Below the pieces are notes generated by a model that saw nothing but the letters and a program-made list of their open reading frames with translations, made no database searches and was not told the DNA's origin. From Panacagrimonas sp052389915 (GTDB lineage Bacteria; Pseudomonadota; Gammaproteobacteria; Nevskiales; Nevskiaceae): a stretch of DNA of 64,000 bases. Below are positions 42,970 to 50,771 of the stretch, piece by piece. Made by a program: the position numbers and the translations under genes. The stretch covers positions 68,492-132,491 of the forward strand of contig JBQTHL010000012.1 of NCBI GenBank assembly GCA_052389915.1. The letters run 5' to 3'. Each line of letters begins with the position of its first letter. The stretch's first letter is position 1.

Positions 42970-43371
42970 TCACTCGGCGGGCGATTGCGAACCGGCGTGG
43001 GACGGTTTCGGGCTGAGCGTCACGGACTCGATGCGGAACGGCAGTATGCCGATGCTGCGGGCGTTGACCTGCCAGGTTTCGCGCGGGTTCTCCTCGCTGT
43101 CCGTCCACGGGTCACGTTCCATGCGGCCGACGACGAGGACGCGCATGCCCTTCTGGTACAGGCTTGCCCAGCGCTCCGCGTCGCGGTGCCACAATTCCAC
43201 CGGCGCCCAGAAGCCGCCGCGGTCCTCGAACTCGCCGTCCTGGGTTGGAACGGGGTTGTCGAAATACACGTTCAGGCGCAGCAGCCGGCGCGGCTCGTCA
43301 TTGCCATTCGGAAATTCCCGGTATTCCGACGCAGAGCCGATGTTGCCTTCGCCGAAGAATTGCGTGCTCAT
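42970..43371 (-). CDS. ssb: Single-stranded DNA-binding protein
   Basis: This 133-aa OB-fold protein starts MSTQFFGEGNIGSASEYREF, with LLRLNVYFDNPVP, GGFWAPVELWHRDAERWASL and LVVGRMERDPW, the order seen in ICE SSBs. The acidic-tip C-terminus is short (ends GSQSPAE). It coats ICE single strands during transfer. Its ATG overlaps the DUF3158 stop by 4 bp. In ICEclc an ssb gene near inrR is part of the transfer-competence transcript, which suggests similar control here. Confidence 0.9.
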   Translation of the reverse strand: MSTQFFGEGNIGSASEYREFPNGNDEPRRLLRLNVYFDNPVPTQDGEFEDRGGFWAPVELWHRDAERWASLYQKGMRVLVVGRMERDPWTDSEENPRETWQVNARSIGILPFRIESVTLSPKPSHAGSQSPAE

Positions 43372-43910
43372 GGTGACTCCTTGGGGGTGGTGGCGGTAAT
43401 GGAAGCGGTGCGTCGATGGACACGTCGCAGGTAGACCGCCTCGGCCTGAGCCATCTTTCTGGCGCAGTCCAAGGCTTGGCGGGCGATGCTATGAGTGAGG
43501 CTGATCTGCATGTTCAACTCGATGCGCTGCAGCTCCATCGCATACAGGTCGTCGATCAGCGAGGTCGGAGTCGCGGGGTTGGCCATCAGCGACTCCCACA
43601 GCGCCACGCCCATCAACGATCGATCGTCGTTGCGCCAGCGTAGAAAGATCGTTCCTGCGCCAGTGGTCTGCTGGGCCAGTTGCACACCGAGCAGGCTGAA
43701 GGGGTAGGCGCGCGCCTGCGGCAACACGCGCCGCTGCGCCAACGCAATCACGTCGTCGCGCAGCGCCATGCACTGGCTGGCCCAGATCTCCAGACTCCCC
43801 TTACCCTTAAAAGGCTTCAAAAGGCCTTTTAGGTAGGCGGCATGTTCCAGCCGCTGGAAGTCCGCCTGTTCCAAGGGCACGAAGCGCGCAGGATGAGCCG
43901 ATGCCGTCAT
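43368..43910 (-). CDS. DUF3158 family ICE protein
   Basis: This 180-aa protein has the family signature KGLLKPFKGKGSLEIWASQC (about residues 27-46) and a beta segment GTIFLRWRNDDRSLMGVALW. Helices to the C-terminus (SIARQALDCARKMAQAEAVY) complete the pattern. Function is unknown; it always sits between ssb and the PFL_4669-type gene. Start and stop overlap both neighbours by 4 bp. Confidence 0.85.
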   Translation of the reverse strand: MTASAHPARFVPLEQADFQRLEHAAYLKGLLKPFKGKGSLEIWASQCMALRDDVIALAQRRVLPQARAYPFSLLGVQLAQQTTGAGTIFLRWRNDDRSLMGVALWESLMANPATPTSLIDDLYAMELQRIELNMQISLTHSIARQALDCARKMAQAEAVYLRRVHRRTASITATTPKESP

Positions 43911-44668
43911 GCCGTGGCGTCCTCGTCCTGCGCCGCATCGGTTGCGTCATCCGTCGGCGCATCTGTGGCAGGCGCAGCAGTCGGTGTGGCCTTGCCCGTC
44001 CGGCGCGCGATGGGTGGCGCAAAGCGCGAGCGGCGCGTGCCTTCGAGCACGTCCTGCGGCAGCTCGCCGAACTTCTCCAGCGCCGCCCGCGCCACGGCGT
44101 TGTTCGCCGCGAAGTCGTCGCGGGTGCAGCCGGAATAGCGGTACTGCTGGGCCAGCGAGAAAAGGCTGCGAAGGGAATGCGCGCCGTCGTTGAGCCAGCG
44201 CTCCAGGGTGCTGCGATCAATCAAGGCCGTGTGATGCGCCAAGATCAAACGGCGTGCCAGGTCGTCATAGTCGGCCAGCAGGTACACCGCCATGAAGCCG
44301 AGCTGCGCGTTCACGAACAGCGGCAGCTTCACCGGCTGCACGTTCATGTTCTCGCCCAGCGATAGCGCGGGCGGCACATCGGCCAGGGCCTGATCCACCT
44401 GTTCGCGCAGCGTCTGCAGGCGGGTCTTGGTGTCGGCGAGCTTGTCCTCGATGCGCAGCATCCACCAGTCCGAGTACGGATCGTCCTGCTCGCTGCCGCG
44501 CTTCATCTTGTTCATCGCGCTGATGAAGCCGTTGAGGCCGATGATGCCGGCCTTCCCCTCGGTCGGCGCGCGCCCGTGCCAGATGCGCGAGGCGTGATGC
44601 GTGTGCAGCGTCAGCGACATCGCGCTGCGCAGCGATCCGAGATTCAGTTGCAGGGATTCGTTGGCCAT
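43907..44668 (-). CDS. PFL_4669-type ICE protein (TIGR03761)
   Basis: This 253-aa protein starts MANESLQLNLGSLRSAMSLT, with the family block HASRIWHGRAPTEGKAGIIG and PYSDWWMLRIEDKLADTKTR. It ends in an Ala/Asp-rich tail (about residues 225-253). It is of unknown function and is conserved with ssb and topB in the maintenance module. ATG 44668 is chosen over an extension with poor similarity. It stands 120 bp downstream of the palindrome at 44788. Confidence 0.83.
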   Translation of the reverse strand: MANESLQLNLGSLRSAMSLTLHTHHASRIWHGRAPTEGKAGIIGLNGFISAMNKMKRGSEQDDPYSDWWMLRIEDKLADTKTRLQTLREQVDQALADVPPALSLGENMNVQPVKLPLFVNAQLGFMAVYLLADYDDLARRLILAHHTALIDRSTLERWLNDGAHSLRSLFSLAQQYRYSGCTRDDFAANNAVARAALEKFGELPQDVLEGTRRSRFAPPIARRTGKATPTAAPATDAPTDDATDAAQDEDATA

Positions 44669-44787
44669 GAAGACGACTCGCATAGGAAGCGGAGTCGCCA
44701 GCATCGGCACCGGCCGGAAGGCCGTCAGTCAACAAACCGCATCCAGCGTCCGCCCGGTTTGTCCGTCACCGGAAGGCTGTCTGTGCC

Positions 44788-44808
44788 AGCTATCCCCTGG
44801 GGATAGCT
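44788..44808. promoter_or_regulatory. 21-bp palindrome, second copy
   Basis: Arms AGCTATCCCC and GGGGATAGCT lie around a single T, identical to the centre of the 42891 palindrome. It lies between the STY4528-type stop (44816) and the PFL_4669-type start. Confidence 0.75.
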
Positions 44809-44815
44809 CCATCGC

Positions 44816-45907
44816 TTAGGAATCACGCAAAGCCAGTGCTGACACGCTGTTTCCCGCCCAGGCTTTGAACTCCCCGCGGATGGCCTTCTGGATGATGCCG
44901 AACAGGTAGCCGGCCGGGTTGCGCACCGCGCTGTTGCGGCAACGTGCCGCCCACTCGTCGAGCACGGCCTGCCGCTGGGCCTCGTCCACCTGTTGCAGCG
45001 CCACCAGCGCGCCGGCCTGCTGTTCGTCTTTCAGACGCAGGAAACGCTCGGGCAGGCGCAGGTTCTGCAAGGCTCGTGCGCGCGGTACTGTACGTACTTC
45101 ATTTATACGATCACTACGTACTGTACGGTCCTCCTCCGGAATCCGAAGAGAGCCGTCCGGCGCGGGTTTCAGCCCTGCTTCGGAATCCGAAGACGGGCGC
45201 GCGCCATTCCGAAGTAAGGCTCGCTGGCCTTCTTCGGATTCGTGGGCCACACCCTCCTGTGGATAATTCTCCGCCGCCCAACCATGCCGTGCCATGCGTT
45301 GCGCCAGCACCTGCAAACGGGTCGGCAGCGTGCGGCCGCTGAGCAACGGGTCTTCGGCAATTTCCTTGAGCGTGTGCAGACCCACGATCTGCACCGCCTT
45401 CGCGGCATGTGTGAGCGCCTGGCTCACCAGGCCCAGGTAATCGGGGTCGAGCTGCATCGCCTCGAAGGGCGTCAGCGGCTCGTCGTGCAGCACGTAGAGA
45501 TTGCCCTGGATACGGCCGGTCTTCGGGTCGCGCCGCCGTCGCACCAGGCTGAGCCAGCGCGTCAGTCGCAGCAGCGTCAAGGCGCGCGCCACGGTTTCGT
45601 GCGAGGCCTGCGCCGCGCAGGGCATGGAAGCCAGATAGGGCCGGAGCTGGTCGTAGGTCGGGAAAGCCGTCACGCCGTCGTCGTTGAGCTGCAGACGAAA
45701 CACCTGCCAGGCATTGCGCTCCAGCGGCGTCAGGCGGCGGTCGAGGAACAGCCGGCGCGGCACGCTCTCATGGCGGTTGCCGCTGTAGAGAAAGCCATCG
45801 CTGGCGGGCGCCGTGCCTTGTGCTGGCGCCAGATTCCGTAGCGCATCGTCGAACAACGCCGACAGCGCAACGGAATCATCGCGCCGCGGTACGTCGCCCG
45901 CCGTCAT
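44816..45907 (-). CDS. STY4528-type ICE/pathogenicity-island replication protein
   Basis: This 363-aa protein starts MTAGDVPRRDDSVALSALFD. An N-terminal winged-helix-like region (RLFLDRRLTPLERNAWQVFR, TYDQLRPYLASMPC, ALTLLRLTRWLSLVRRRRD; about residues 50-130) resembles DNA-binding replication initiators. A variable linker (about 220-285) is encoded by DNA rich in short repeats. A helical C-terminus (VRNPAGYLFGIIQKAIRGEF) follows. The family is annotated as island replication protein, which would allow limited autonomous replication of the excised ICE. Its start follows DUF2857 by 4 bp. Confidence 0.8.
   Translation of the reverse strand: MTAGDVPRRDDSVALSALFDDALRNLAPAQGTAPASDGFLYSGNRHESVPRRLFLDRRLTPLERNAWQVFRLQLNDDGVTAFPTYDQLRPYLASMPCAAQASHETVARALTLLRLTRWLSLVRRRRDPKTGRIQGNLYVLHDEPLTPFEAMQLDPDYLGLVSQALTHAAKAVQIVGLHTLKEIAEDPLLSGRTLPTRLQVLAQRMARHGWAAENYPQEGVAHESEEGQRALLRNGARPSSDSEAGLKPAPDGSLRIPEEDRTVRSDRINEVRTVPRARALQNLRLPERFLRLKDEQQAGALVALQQVDEAQRQAVLDEWAARCRNSAVRNPAGYLFGIIQKAIRGEFKAWAGNSVSALALRDS
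45084..45242. repeat. Short repeat cluster inside the STY4528-type gene
   Basis: TACTGTACG occurs twice (45086-45094 and 45119-45127), 33 bp apart. Four relatives of CTTCGGAATCCGAAG follow (45136-45148, 45178-45192 perfect palindrome, 45206-45214, 45232-45242). The local sequence between the TACTGTACG copies is A+T-rich. Confidence 0.6.
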
Positions 45908-45911
45908 CGCC

Positions 45912-46472
45912 TTACACCAAACCCTGTTCGATCCAGTTGCGTATCGCCGACCAGATCACCGACATAGGCAGGCTCATCGTTTCCGACAAGTCCATGGTCA
46001 GTGCCAGCATCGCCGCCTCATCGTCCAGCGCGATGTCGCGCACGGTGATACCGGCTTTCCAGTGTTCCCACAGGGCCGCGTCCTGCGCCTCATCCAGCAC
46101 CGGATGCCGGCCCTTGCGCTTGGGCAGACCGAGAATGTCACGCCGCAACGCGACCTCCTGATGCGTCAGGCCGTAGAAGCGGCTCACCATCTCCGTGCTC
46201 GCGCCCAGCCGCAGCATGCGGTCCACCGTGGCGATCTCCCGCTCCACGTCATGCACCCGGCTCAGCAGCCGCTTCAATACCTCGCGGTTGACCGACACCG
46301 AGCACCACGACACCGTGGCGTTGACCAGCAAGCTCACCAGCGCCGGGTGCTTGAGCGCGTCCAGCTCTTCCTCACCGAAGCCCATCGCCTTGCATCGGCG
46401 CAGTTGCCCGTTGCGCAGGTCGTGCAGTGCTTGGGCGATGACAGCTTGGTTGAGCGGATGCGGTGCCGACAT
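45912..46472 (-). CDS. DUF2857 family ICE protein (possible InrR relative)
   Basis: This 186-aa protein is predicted all-helical, with VDRMLRLGASTEMVSRFYGL (about residues 88-107), a helix-turn-helix-like core, followed by RDILGLPKRKGRHP. DUF2857 proteins are part of the par/ssb module in these ICEs; in ICEclc a gene at this place (inrR) promotes integrase expression and transfer competence. Equivalence is inferred from position, not shown. AGGAGA precedes ATG 46472; it lies 17 bp after parB. Confidence 0.75.
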   Translation of the reverse strand: MSAPHPLNQAVIAQALHDLRNGQLRRCKAMGFGEEELDALKHPALVSLLVNATVSWCSVSVNREVLKRLLSRVHDVEREIATVDRMLRLGASTEMVSRFYGLTHQEVALRRDILGLPKRKGRHPVLDEAQDAALWEHWKAGITVRDIALDDEAAMLALTMDLSETMSLPMSVIWSAIRNWIEQGLV

Positions 46473-46489
46473 GATGGTCTCCTGCGCGC

Positions 46490-48160
46490 TCAGGAGTCGT
46501 GGCCCATGTCACCGGCCGCCACGCCGGTTTCCAGATCCAGCAGCCGACGCGCCAGACGCAGCAGCCGGAACAGCTTCACCAGACCGGCATCGCTCAAGCG
46601 CGTGGACGTGCCGCCGTATCCATGCAGCAGCGGCGCCAGCTCGTCAGCCAGCCGGGGACGATCCAGCCCGGTCGCAGGCAGCGACGTGGCGCTCAGCGCG
46701 TACAGCAGGCTCAGCACTGCGCGTGCGAACGGCGGCAAATCACGCACAGCATTGGACACCACGCAGACGAAACCAATGCCGCTGTCGCGCGGTTCGATGT
46801 GCTCGACCACTGCCGCTTCCTCGGCGATCTCGCGGGCGAACTGTGCGATATGCACCCGCAGCCGCTCCGGCGCATCCAGGCCGGGCTCGATGTACCAGAC
46901 ATCCGAAATGGGATAGAGCCCGCCGGCCTGCACGGGAATCGCGCGCAGCACGTCGGCCTCGAAGTCGGGGAGCTTGTCACCCATCTGGTCGGCGATCAGG
47001 CGCTGGATGGATTGCAGGCGTTCCGTGGTCGGCGCGGGCGAGACGATATGTCCCTGCAGGCGCTCGTCGCTTGGCTCGTTTTGTTCGTTCGCGGGCGTGA
47101 TGGCGTCGTTCTTCTTGCCGGCGACCGTGACCGTGACCGCAGCATCGAGCGGTGATCGGGGTTTTTCTGCCGCGAGCGTGGCCGGCGGCCGTGGCGATGT
47201 GGAAACAGGTGTTGCTGGCATCGCGGGTGGCGCCGGATTCACGGGTGTCGGCTCACGAGTCAGCGCCCGCTGCCGGCTTTCGCTGTCGTCGATCTCTAGA
47301 CTCAGCGTGTCGTAGTCCGCATCCAGCAGCTCGGCCATCTGGCCCACCAGTTCGTCCTGCACCCGCTGCGGCGAGAAGCCATCCGGCTGCGTGTCGAACT
47401 GCGACAGCACGTCCTGAAACAGCGTGGCGAAATCCACGGACACATCACGGTCCAGCGCACGCCGCTCCCAGATGCGTCCGCAAGCCTTGCGCAGCACGGC
47501 GAGCCGTTCTACCTGATGCCGGCCCAGACCACCGTAGAGCAGCGTCGGTATCGCCGGCAGCAGATAGCGCACCGCATCGCTCATGCGGCTGATGTGCGAC
47601 TGCGGCACCGGGTAGCCGTCAGCCGACAGCCGACGCGCGAGTTCGCTCTGCGACAGCGGCTGGCTAGTTTCCTGTTCGTAGAACTCGCGCGCCTTCTCCA
47701 CGCCCAAGGCCCGCTCAATGAAGCTCAGTCCGCCGCGTAGCTCGTTCTCGGCCAAGTGTCCCGTCAGCATCACCACTTCGCCGCGTTGCGGCCACGGGCG
47801 GAACAGGCAGGGGATGCGAAAGAAGCGTTCGTCCTTCGTCTCGCTCCACAGCTCGCGCAGGATCGCCAGCCGCGTGTTGCCGCCGTTGCGGATGATGTAA
47901 TGCGCCTCACCCGATCGGCGCGTGATCGCGGGCGGCGCGTCCAGCCCGCGTTCGCGGATCGAGGCCTTGATGTCATCAAAGGCCGGATTGCGCGTCACGC
48001 GCGGGTCGTGGTCGTAGGGGCGCAACTGATCCAGCGTCACCACCATAGGCGTATCGGCGATCGGGTCGCTCAAGGCTGCAGCCGAAGATCCGCTGCGCTC
48101 GAAGCCAGTGGCCAGCAACTTGGCCGCCATGTCCTGCGGCGTCAGCTCAGCCACGGGCAT
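46490..48160 (-). CDS. parB: ParB family partition protein of ICE (TIGR03764-like)
   Basis: This 556-aa protein (554 from a GTG at 48154, which has better ribosome-site spacing) begins with a ParB/Srx N-terminal domain (MVVTLDQLRPYDHDPRVTRN; TRRSGEAHYIIRNGGNTRLA near residue 85). A helix-turn-helix follows (SQSELARRLSADGYPVPQSH, about 175). A long linker with Pro/Ala (about 310-370) leads to a large C-terminal domain (about 400-556) special to ICE ParBs. With ParA it would help maintenance or positioning of the excised element. Confidence 0.87.
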   Translation of the reverse strand: MPVAELTPQDMAAKLLATGFERSGSSAAALSDPIADTPMVVTLDQLRPYDHDPRVTRNPAFDDIKASIRERGLDAPPAITRRSGEAHYIIRNGGNTRLAILRELWSETKDERFFRIPCLFRPWPQRGEVVMLTGHLAENELRGGLSFIERALGVEKAREFYEQETSQPLSQSELARRLSADGYPVPQSHISRMSDAVRYLLPAIPTLLYGGLGRHQVERLAVLRKACGRIWERRALDRDVSVDFATLFQDVLSQFDTQPDGFSPQRVQDELVGQMAELLDADYDTLSLEIDDSESRQRALTREPTPVNPAPPAMPATPVSTSPRPPATLAAEKPRSPLDAAVTVTVAGKKNDAITPANEQNEPSDERLQGHIVSPAPTTERLQSIQRLIADQMGDKLPDFEADVLRAIPVQAGGLYPISDVWYIEPGLDAPERLRVHIAQFAREIAEEAAVVEHIEPRDSGIGFVCVVSNAVRDLPPFARAVLSLLYALSATSLPATGLDRPRLADELAPLLHGYGGTSTRLSDAGLVKLFRLLRLARRLLDLETGVAAGDMGHDS

Positions 48161-48383
48161 TCTCCTGCGCCTGCCGGCCAGCACGGCGAAGCTGCGCGCG
48201 AGCGTTGAGTTCGGCGCGGTGATCGCTCGCCGTTGAGCTGGTGTAGATCGGCGCACAATCAGGCTTGCTGAACTTCAGGTGCCCGCCGCGCGTGCGCTTC
48301 ACGCACCAGCCTTCGCCCAGCGCGAATTCGATCAGCCCGCGCAACCGCTCGCGGCCGCGAGCCAGTTCATGAGCGCGCGCCAT
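48147..48383 (-). CDS. Small HicA-like fold protein between parA and parB
   Basis: This 78-aa basic protein shows LRGLIEFALGEGWCVKRTRG followed by GHLKFSKPDCAPIYTSSTAS. This is the order seen in HicA/YcfA double-stranded-RNA-binding-fold proteins, whose catalytic His follows two Gly (here G-G-H, residue 35). No HicB-type antitoxin is adjacent. It overlaps parA by 17 bp and parB by 14 bp, so the three genes are coupled. Toxin activity is uncertain; it may have been recruited as a regulator. Confidence 0.65.
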   Translation of the reverse strand: MARAHELARGRERLRGLIEFALGEGWCVKRTRGGHLKFSKPDCAPIYTSSTASDHRAELNARAQLRRAGRQAQENARG

Positions 48384-49233
48384 GATCCACACCTCTCGTG
48401 TCGGAACGGCCGGTGACGTGCGCGAACCGCTCCCGCCACTGCGGAAACAACTCACCGGCCAGAGCCCGCATGGTTTCCAGCGCAGCTGGCGCGCTGCGGC
48501 CCGCCGGCTGCCGGTACTCCACCCGATGCACCGGCAGTCCTCGTGTCGCCGCGCGTGGATACGCTTCTATCGCCGGCACGTCGGTGTCCAGCACGCGCAC
48601 GCCGGCCTGCTCTAGGAACACCTGTCGCAGCGCCTGCTGGATCAGCCGCGCATTCGATGACACCGGATGCACGCGGTTGATGAGCAGATGCAGCGGCGGC
48701 GGCTCGATGCCCAGGTGCCGATACGGTGCGATGTCCTCGATCAACTGCAGCGTGCCGCGCCGCAGCTCGCGCGCCGCCAGAATTTCCGGCGTCACCGGCG
48801 AAAGCGCCAGATCGGAAGCGAGCACCGCCATCTCCAGCAGCACGCTGCGCGCGCCCTGCGTGTCGATCAGCAGCAGGTCGAAATGCTCGCGGAAGACGGG
48901 CAACAGATTGCGCAGCCGCAGGCGCCCATCCGGCGCATGCAGCAGCAGCGTGTTCAGCTCGCCGCGGTCATCGTTGGAGAGCACCAGATCGAGGTACGCG
49001 ATGGCGGTACGCGACACCAGTTTCTCGATGCGCCGCTCGTTGAACGCCAGCATCTCGTAGATGCCGGCGGGCGCACGCACGTCCAGCGTGAAGTAGCTCG
49101 ACAGCGTGGGCTGCACGTCCAGGTCCAGCAGCAGCACGCGCAGGCCGGCATCGGCCGCGAAGCCGCCCAGGTTGGCCGCCGTCGTGGTCTTGCCCACGCC
49201 GCCCTTGGTCGAAATGATCGAAACCACCTGCAT
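48367..49233 (-). CDS. parA: ParA/Soj-type partition ATPase
   Basis: This 288-aa P-loop ATPase starts MQVVSIISTKGGVGKTTTAA with the deviant Walker A (KGGVGKTT, residues 10-17), then VLLLDLDVQPTLSSYF and LLLIDTQGARSVLLEMAVLA (Walker B-like). The C-terminus is basic with RGVDHGARS. It works with ParB in maintenance of the ICE. ATG 49233 has GAGGAGA 7 nt upstream; the longer open frame upstream would run through the alpA gene. Confidence 0.9.
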   Translation of the reverse strand: MQVVSIISTKGGVGKTTTAANLGGFAADAGLRVLLLDLDVQPTLSSYFTLDVRAPAGIYEMLAFNERRIEKLVSRTAIAYLDLVLSNDDRGELNTLLLHAPDGRLRLRNLLPVFREHFDLLLIDTQGARSVLLEMAVLASDLALSPVTPEILAARELRRGTLQLIEDIAPYRHLGIEPPPLHLLINRVHPVSSNARLIQQALRQVFLEQAGVRVLDTDVPAIEAYPRAATRGLPVHRVEYRQPAGRSAPAALETMRALAGELFPQWRERFAHVTGRSDTRGVDHGARS

Positions 49234-49273
49234 GGGCTTCTCCTCGTTGATGGGCATGAAGCGAGAAGAAGCA

Positions 49274-49492
49274 TCAGGCGCGTTCCTTGAGGCGATCAGC
49301 GATCCACTGCTCGATCTCCACCGAATCCCAGCCCACCGCGCGCACACCCAGACGCAAGGCTTTCGGGAACTTGCCTTCCTTCATTAGCGAATAGATGTGT
49401 GCGCGCTTGAAGCCAGTCTTAGCCTCGACCTCGGCGCGGCGCAGGATGCGGTGGTCGGTCGGCGCTGCCGTGGCGGCGGTCTGCGAAGACAT
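49274..49492 (-). CDS. alpA: AlpA-family excisionase/regulator
   Basis: This 72-aa protein has a MerR/AlpA-type winged helix: ILRRAEVEAKTGFKRAHIYS (about residues 16-35), then LMKEGKFPKALRLGVRAVGW and SVEIEQWIADRLKERA. AlpA proteins activate prophage or ICE excision genes or repress their own promoters. Two palindromic operators stand 77-110 bp upstream. Starting at ATG 49492 gives the usual family size. Confidence 0.88.
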   Translation of the reverse strand: MSSQTAATAAPTDHRILRRAEVEAKTGFKRAHIYSLMKEGKFPKALRLGVRAVGWDSVEIEQWIADRLKERA

Positions 49493-49568
49493 GATGGGCA
49501 CTCCTTGACGCTCGTTGGCGCTGTTCGGATAGTGCTTCGCATTCAATACACCGCCGCCGCTGGAGTCA

Positions 49569-49601
49569 CTGCAATTGCAGGATGCGGAACTGCAATTGCA
49601 G
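49569..49601. promoter_or_regulatory. Paired CTGCAATTGCAG palindromes (operator pair)
   Basis: The 12-bp palindrome CTGCAATTGCAG occurs at 49569-49580 and 49590-49601 (the second extends to 14 bp with flanking A and T). The centres are 21 bp apart, two helical turns. The pair lies in the 109-bp gap between alpA and the preceding gene, where the alpA-parA promoter is expected. Confidence 0.8.
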
Positions 49602-50363
49602 TCAGTGAACAGCCTCCTCCACGTGGCGCCTCGCCTGAGCGAGCTTGGCCCACAAGGTGCGCTCGGCCATCCCGGGCCGGCCGGCATGGTGAGCAAGGAG
49701 CGCGCTGATGATTGCCTCCATGTTCTGGAAGGATGAATACGGTCGCCCGCCCGGCGATTTGCCCAGCAGTAGTGTGAGCAGCCCGCCGATGATGTTCAGA
49801 TAGGTCGTTTCGCTGCGCGGTCTAGGCACGTCCGCGTGGTTCTTTTCGGTCAGACAGGCCGCATGAGTCTGCACCAGTGCCTCGTGCTCGGCGCGCAGCA
49901 GTTCGTGGACGTGCAGATGGTCGGCGAACTGCATTCTGAGGACTTCACGTTCAGCCAGCAAAGCCTGCACGGTATCCGCGCCGATGCCAGGGTGTACGGC
50001 CCGTTCGGTATCCTCGAACAGAAAGGCCGGCTTCTCGGCCGGATAAAAACGCATCATCCAGGCGCGCAAATCCACATGGCGGATGGTCAGTTCTGGGGGT
50101 TCCAACGGCGCATGTCCGGCTAGCGACAGGAGACCGCTCTGACTGCACGGCAACTCATCGTTGGCTAGCGCATCGAAGATGCGCTCGGCATACAAACGCA
50201 GCATCGGCCAGCGCGGGAAGCTGGTCGAATCTGGGATCTGCCGTTGCCCGATCTGGGCCAAAATGCGTGACTCAAACCGTAGCAGGCCACTCCAGCGAAT
50301 GGCCGCTTCGATCGGGCGATAACGTGTCCTCGCGCCGAAGACAAGGCAGCTCGTCTTGTGCAT
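49602..50363 (-). CDS. Conserved ICE protein upstream of alpA, unknown function
   Basis: This 253-aa protein starts MHKTSCLVFGARTRYRPIEA, with AGGAG 7 nt upstream. An acidic helical N-terminal half carries PEKPAFLFEDTERAVHPGIG-like sequence at about residues 110-130. A probable coiled-coil/leucine stretch follows (QFADHLHVHELLRAEHEALV). The C-terminus has a helix TYLNIIGGLLTLLLGKSPGG, which could insert in a membrane or pack in a fold. I do not recognise a named family. Its position just before alpA is typical of the far end of ICEclc-like elements. Confidence 0.68.
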   Translation of the reverse strand: MHKTSCLVFGARTRYRPIEAAIRWSGLLRFESRILAQIGQRQIPDSTSFPRWPMLRLYAERIFDALANDELPCSQSGLLSLAGHAPLEPPELTIRHVDLRAWMMRFYPAEKPAFLFEDTERAVHPGIGADTVQALLAEREVLRMQFADHLHVHELLRAEHEALVQTHAACLTEKNHADVPRPRSETTYLNIIGGLLTLLLGKSPGGRPYSSFQNMEAIISALLAHHAGRPGMAERTLWAKLAQARRHVEEAVH

Positions 50364-50771
50364 ACCGTTCTCCTGTCGTTTTTCTTGGTTATGTCATGGC
50401 CATGGCGATTGTTCCGGGTGTGCTGCTAATGGGTTGGATGGCAGTTGAACGTTGCTGTCGAGCAAGTCGTCAGTCGATAACCGGCTGTATGCGCATTGGG
50501 CCCGAGTCTTTACTTGCAAGAAAAAGCGGGTAAAGACCCGCCACGTCATTCGCAAGTGCCAGTGCGCATCGAGCAAGCCTTCATGCACGCATGCATCATG
50601 CGAGTGACGGCGCGCGCAACGGTTCGCAGACAGGGCCAAGCCTGCCGCCGAGAAGAGACAAGTCCAGCGCATCCTTCGCGGAAACCCATCTATCTCCGCA
50701 ATTTGGGTCTCAGCATTGGCAGAAAAAGGAATCACGCCGTCGCTTGGCTGGCGGAAGGCGTGCGATCCTCA
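50364..50771. other. Intergenic region, possible ICE boundary zone
   Basis: This 408-bp gap without a gene lies between the last ICE-type gene and the LysR regulator. It holds a rho-independent terminator for the minus strand. I looked for the 3' end of a tRNA gene or an 18-bp attachment-site-like repeat and saw none. Confidence 0.5.
50521..50541 (-). terminator. Rho-independent terminator, minus strand
   Basis: A perfect GCGGGT (50526-50531) / ACCCGC (50536-50541) stem with AAAG loop is followed on the minus strand by five T (complement of 50521-50525). It terminates transcripts coming from the LysR gene at 50772. Confidence 0.82.
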
